A stretch of DNA of 64,000 bases from Sipunculus nudus (lineage: Eukaryota; Annelida; Sipuncula; Golfingiida; Sipunculidae). The DNA is taken from positions 37,955,473 to 38,019,472 of the forward strand of contig CM049319.1 of assembly GCA_026874595.1 (NCBI GenBank). The letters are read 5' to 3'. The position numbers and the translations under genes are program-made. The notes under the pieces were generated by a model. That model made no database searches and had not been told where the DNA came from. It saw only the letters and a program-made list of their open reading frames with translations. Of the stretch, positions 59,401 to 64,000 are shown one piece after another (position 1 is the first letter of the stretch; the number at the start of each line of letters is the position of its first letter).

Positions 59401-60600
59401 CACATTACATCTCAGATAAAGGTTTGTCATGTCACATTACTTGTCAGATGAAGGTCTGTCATGTCACATTACTTGTAAGATGAAGGTCTGTCATGTCACA
59501 TTACTTTTTAGATGAAGGTTTGTCATGTCACATTACTTGTCAGATGAAGGTTTGTCATGTCACATTACTTTTTAGATGAAGGTCTGTCATGTCACATTAC
59601 TTGTCAGATGAAGGTTTGTCATGTCACATTACTTTTTAGATGAAGGTTTGTCATGTCACATTACTTGTCAGATGTAGGTCTGTCATGTCACATTACATCT
59701 CAGATAAAGGTTTGTCATGTCACATTACTTGTCAGATGAAGGTCTGTCATGTCACATTACTTGTCAGATGTAGGTCTGTCATGTCACATTACATCTCAGA
59801 TAAAGGTTTGTCATGTCACATTACTTGTCAGATGAAGGTCTGTCATGTCACATTACTTGTCAGATGAAGGTCTGTCATGTCACATTACTTTTTAGATGAA
59901 GGTTTGTCATGTCACATTACTTGTCAGATGAAGGTTTGTCATGTCACATTACTTGTCAGATGAAGGTCTGTCATGTCACATTACTTTTCAGATGAAGGTC
60001 TGTCATGTCACATTACTTGTCAGATGAAGGTCTGTCATGTCACATTACTTGTCAGATGAAGGTCTGTCATGTCACTTTACTTGTCAGATGAAGGTCTGTC
60101 ATGTCACATTACTTGTCAGATGAAGGTTTGTCATGTCACATTACTTTTTAGATGAAGGTTTGTCATGTCACATTACTTGTCAGATGAAGTTCTGTCATGT
60201 CACATTACATCTCAGATGAAGGTGTGTCATGTCACATTACTTGTCAGATGAAGGTCTGTCATGTCACATTACTTGTCAGATGAAGGTCTGTCATGTCACA
60301 TTACTTTTTAGATGAAGGTTTGTCATGTCACATTACTTGTCAGATGAAGGTTTGTCATGTCACATTACTTTTTAGATGGTCTGTCATGTCACATTACTTG
60401 TCAGATGAAGGTTTGTCATGTCACATTACTTTTTAGATGAAGGTTTGTCATGTCACATTACTTGTCAGATGAAGGTTTGTCATGTCACATTACATCTCAG
60501 ATGAAGGTTTGTCATGTCACATTACTTTTTAGATGAAGGTCTGTCATGTCAAATTACTTGTCAGATGAAGGTCTGTCATGTCACATAATAATACTCACAT
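52700..60600. repeat. 4156-bp higher-order duplication in the satellite
   Basis: Identical 92-codon open frames at 54153 and 58309, identical 75-codon frames at 55484 and 59640, and the rare AGATGGTCTGTC truncation at about 56215 and 60371 are all exactly 4156 bp apart. The next pair (56486 and 60752) is offset by 4266 bp, showing ~110 bp of extra sequence in the second block near 60510-60620. Confidence 0.9.
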
Positions 60601-63250
60601 TACTTTTCAGATGAAGGTCTGTCAAGTCACATTACTTGTCAGATGAAGGTCTGTCATGTCACATTACTTGTCAGATGAAGGTCTGTCAAGTCACATTACT
60701 TAACAGATGAAGGTCTGTCATGTCACATTACTTGTCAGATGAAGGTCTGTCATGTCACATTACTTCTCAGATGAAGGTCTGTCATGTCACATTACTTTTC
60801 AGATGAAGGTCTGTCATTTCACATTACTTGTCAGATGTAGGTCTCTCATGTCACATTACTTGTCATATGAAGGTCTGTTATGTCACATTACTTGTCAGAT
60901 GAAGGTCTGTCATGCCACATTACTTGTCAGATTAAGGTCTGTCATGTCACATTACTTTTCAGATGAAGGTCTGTCAAGTCACATTACTTGTTAGATGAAG
61001 GTCTGTCATGTCACATTACTTGTCAGATGAAGGTCTGTCATGTCACATTACTTCTCAGATGAAGGTCTGTCATGTCACATTACTTTTCAGATGAAGGTCT
61101 GTCATTTCACATTACTTGTCAGATGTAGGTCTCTCATGTCACATTACTTGTCATATGAAGGTCTGTTATGTCACTTTACTTGTCAGATGAAGGTTTGTCA
61201 TGTCACATTACTTTTTAGATGAAGGTCTGTCATGTCACATTACTTGTAAGATGAAGGTCTGTCATGTCACATTACTTTATATATAAAGGTTTCTCATGTC
61301 ACATTACTTTTCAGATGAAGGTTTGTCATGTCACATTACTTGTCAGATGAAGGTCTGTCATGTCACATTACTTTTCAGATGAAGGTCTCTTATGTCACAT
61401 TACTTGTTAGATGAAGGTCTGTCATGTCACATTACTTGTCATATGAAGGTCTGTCATGTCACTTTACTTGTCAGATGAAGGTCTGTCATGTCACATTACT
61501 TGTCAGATGAAGGTTTGTCATGTCACATTACTTTTTAGATGAAGGTTTGTCATGTCACATTACTTGTAAGATGAAGGTCTGTCATGTCACATTACATCTC
61601 AGATAAAGGTTTGTCATGTCACATTTCTTGTCAGATGAAGGTCTGTAATGTCACATTACTTGTCAGATGAAGGTCTGTCATGTCACATTACTTGACAGAT
61701 GAAGATCTGTCATGTCAAATTACTTGTCAGATGAAGGTTTGTCATGTCACATTAAATCTCAGATGAAGGTCTGTCATGTCACATTACTTTTTAGATGAAG
61801 GTTTGTCATATCACATTACTTGTCAGATGAAGGTCTGTCATGTCAAATTACTTGTCAGATGAAGGTCTGTCATGTCACATTACATCTCAGATGAAGGTTT
61901 GTCATGTCACATTACTTTTTAGATGAAGATCTGTCATGTCACATTACATGTCAGATGAAGGTCTGTCAAGTCACATTACTTGTCAGATGAAGGTCTGTCA
62001 AGTCACATTACTTGTCTGATGAAGGTTTGTCATGTCACATTACTTGTCAGATGAAGGACTGTCATGTCACATTACATCTCAGATGAAGGTTTGTCATGTC
62101 ACATTACTTTTTAGATGAAGGTTTGTCATGTCACATAACTTGTCAGATGAAGGTTTGTCATGTCACATTACTTTTTAGATGAAGGTTTGTCATGTCATAT
62201 TACTTGTCAGATGAAGGTCTGTCATGTCAAATTACTTGTCAGATGAAGGTCTGTCATGTCACATTACTTTTTAGATGAAGGTTTGTCATGTCACATTACT
62301 TTTTAAATGAAGGTTTGTCATGTCACATTACATCTCAGATGAAGGTTTGTCATGTCACATTACTTTTTAGATGAAGGTCTGTCATGTCAAATTACTTGTC
62401 AGATGAAGGTCTGTCATGTCACATAATAATACTCACATTACTTTTCAGATGAAGGTCTGTCAAGTCACATTACTTGTCAGATGAAGGTCTGTCATGTCAC
62501 ATTACTTGTCAGATGAAGGTCTGTCAAGTCACATTACTTAACAGATGAAGGTCTGTCATGTCACATTACTTGTCAGATGAAGGTCTGTCATGTCACATTA
62601 CTTCTCAGATGAAGGTCTGTCATGTCACATTACTTTTCAGATGAAGGTCTGTCATTTCACATTACTTGTCAGATGTAGGTCTCTCATGTCACATTACTTG
62701 TCATATGAAGGTCTGTTATGTCACATTACTTGTCAGATGAAGGTCTGTCATGCCACATTACTTGTCAGATTAAGGTCTGTCATGTCACATTACTTTTCAG
62801 ATGAAGGTCTGTCAAGTCACATTACTTGTTAGATGAAGGTCTGTCATGTCACATTACTTGTCAGATGAAGGTCTGTCATGTCACATTACTTCTCAGATGA
62901 AGGTCTGTCATGTCACATTACTTTTCAGATGAAGGTCTGTCATTTCACATTACTTGTCAGATGTAGGTCTCTCATGTCACATTACTTGTCATATGAAGGT
63001 CTGTTATGTCACTTTACTTGTCAGATGAAGGTTTGTCATGTCACATTACTTGTTAGATGAAGGTCTGTCATGTCACATTACTTGTCAGATGAAGGTCTGT
63101 CATGTCACATTACTTTATATATAAAGGTTTCTCATGTCACATTACTTTTCAGATCAAGGTTTGTCATGTCACATTACTTGTCAGATGAAGGTCTGTCATG
63201 TCACATTACTTTTCAGATGAAGGTCTCTTATGTCACATTACTTGTTAGAT
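60580..63250. repeat. 1838-bp higher-order duplication in the satellite
   Basis: Open frames at 60752 and 62590 (identical 80 codons) and at 61040 and 62878 are 1838 bp apart. The only non-satellite interruption (CATAATAATACTCACATTAC, at about 60584 and 62422) is duplicated with the same spacing. Confidence 0.9.
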
Positions 63251-64000
63251 GAAGGTCTGTCATGTCACATTACTTGTCATATGAAGGTCTGTCATGTCAC
63301 TTTACTTGTCAGATGAAGGTCTGTCATGTCACATTACTTGTCAGATGAAGGTTTGTCATGTCACATTACTTTTTAGATGAAGGTTTGTCATGTCACATTA
63401 CTTGTAAGATGAAGGTCTGTCATGTCACATTACATCTCAGATAAAGGTTTGTCATGTCACATTTCTTGTCAGATGAAGGTCTGTAATGTCACATTACTTG
63501 TCAGATGAAGGTCTGTCATGTCACATTACTTGACAGATAAAGATCTGTCATGTCAAATTACTTGTCAGATGAAGGTTTGTCATGTCACATTAAATCTCAG
63601 ATGAAGGTCTGTCATGTCACATTACTTTTTAGATGAAGGTTTGTCATGTCACATTACTTGTCAGATGAAGGTCTGTCATGTCAAATTACTTGTCAGATGA
63701 AGGTCTGTCATGTCACATTACATCTCAGATGAAGGTTTGTCATGTCACATTACTTTTTAGATGAAGGTCTGTCATGTCACATTACATGTCAGATGAAGGT
63801 CTGTCAAGTCACATTACTTGTCAGATGAAGGTCTGTCAAGTCACATTACTTGTCTGATGAAGGTTTGTCATGTCACAACACTTGTCAGATGAAGGACTGT
63901 CATGTCACATTACATCTCAGATGAAGGTTTGTCATGTCACATTACTTTTTAGATGAAGGTTTGTCATGTCACATAACTTGTCAGATGAAGGTTTGTCATG

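Larger units (their letters stand above)
44168..64000. repeat. Giant 32-bp satellite array, about 600 copies, runs off right edge
   Basis: Continuous tandem copies of a 32-bp unit with core GTCTGTCATGTCACATTAC. A variable 8-bp segment follows: TTGTCAGA most often, also TTGACAGA, TTTTTAGA, TTTTCAGA, ATCTCAGA or AATCTCAGA. It ends in TGAAG. The unit length is not divisible by 3, so three units (96 bp) make a periodic peptide (MSHYLSDEGLSCHITCQMKV type), and the open frames of 60-92 codons are by-products. Minus-strand frames are closed by stops in the unit. The array continues beyond the window, so total size is unknown. It may lie in an intron of the CYTH gene. Confidence 0.98.

Noticed and set aside
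51179-63252. Open frames of 60-92 codons in the 32-bp satellite (MSHYLSDEGLSCHIT type)
   Set aside because: They follow from a 32-bp period read as 96-bp triplets. They appear repeatedly with stops from unit variants, and have no start context or domain.
44168-64000. CRISPR-like array
   Set aside because: Repeats are directly tandem with no unique spacers, the variable 8-bp segment is not spacer-like, and the DNA is eukaryotic.

Overview
The window is eukaryotic genomic DNA: spliced genes with GT-AG introns, AT-rich non-coding sequence and very dense repeats. It is most likely from a marine invertebrate, probably a bivalve mollusc. That is an inference from a GMC oxidoreductase locus, a Mag-type Gypsy element, an L1/Tx1-like LINE, and a terminal-inverted-repeat element with a ~180-bp tandem core that recalls the bivalve 'pearl' elements. 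No prokaryotic genes, CRISPR arrays, tRNAs or rRNAs were seen.

Host genes. (1) Seven phase-consistent exons of a GMC (glucose-methanol-choline) oxidoreductase lie on the minus strand between 6564 and 354; the 3' part of the gene runs off the left edge. (2) A broken second GMC gene lies on the plus strand. One C-terminal-domain exon is at ~18141-18272, fused at its 5' edge to a 41-bp minisatellite that appears to be amplified from it. The terminal exon is at 24345-24480. A whole Gypsy element and other repeats sit between them, and the intron phases do not match. (3) The first coding exon of a CYTH-domain (class IV adenylate cyclase / thiamine-triphosphatase superfamily) protein is at 40189-40344, plus strand.

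Mobile elements, left to right. A decayed L1-like LINE (10262-15968) is interrupted by a 1.8-kb DNA transposon (10969-12778). That transposon has perfect 4-bp target duplications and ends packed with 18-bp palindromes, and it carries a fragment of a different reverse transcriptase. Next come a solo LTR (16332-17133, TSD TCAT); a Mag-like Gypsy element (20201-24301, TSD ACTTT) that has lost its RT active site; a pogo/Tigger-like non-autonomous element (30374-31298); a MULE-like non-autonomous element (34430-36411, 9-bp TSD, ~200-bp TIRs made of ~15-bp repeats); a second Gypsy RT fragment (~36760-37765); and a pearl-like TIR element with nine ~180-bp direct repeats (41225-43158).

Tandem repeats. 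A 41-bp array (17803-18171), ~270-bp monomers (19285-20000), a 40/46-bp array (25610-27870), a ~45-bp array (43283-43780), and a huge 32-bp satellite from ~44168 to the right edge (~19.8 kb, ~600 copies). The satellite shows nested higher-order duplications of about 1838, 1950, 2494 and 4156 bp. Short open frames inside these arrays are by-products of the repeat period and are not genes.

The best candidates for something not described before are the palindrome-ended transposon, the MULE-like element with iterated TIRs, the exon-derived minisatellite, and the higher-order architecture of the 32-bp satellite. No coordinated multi-gene system (operon-like cluster or defence island) is visible.
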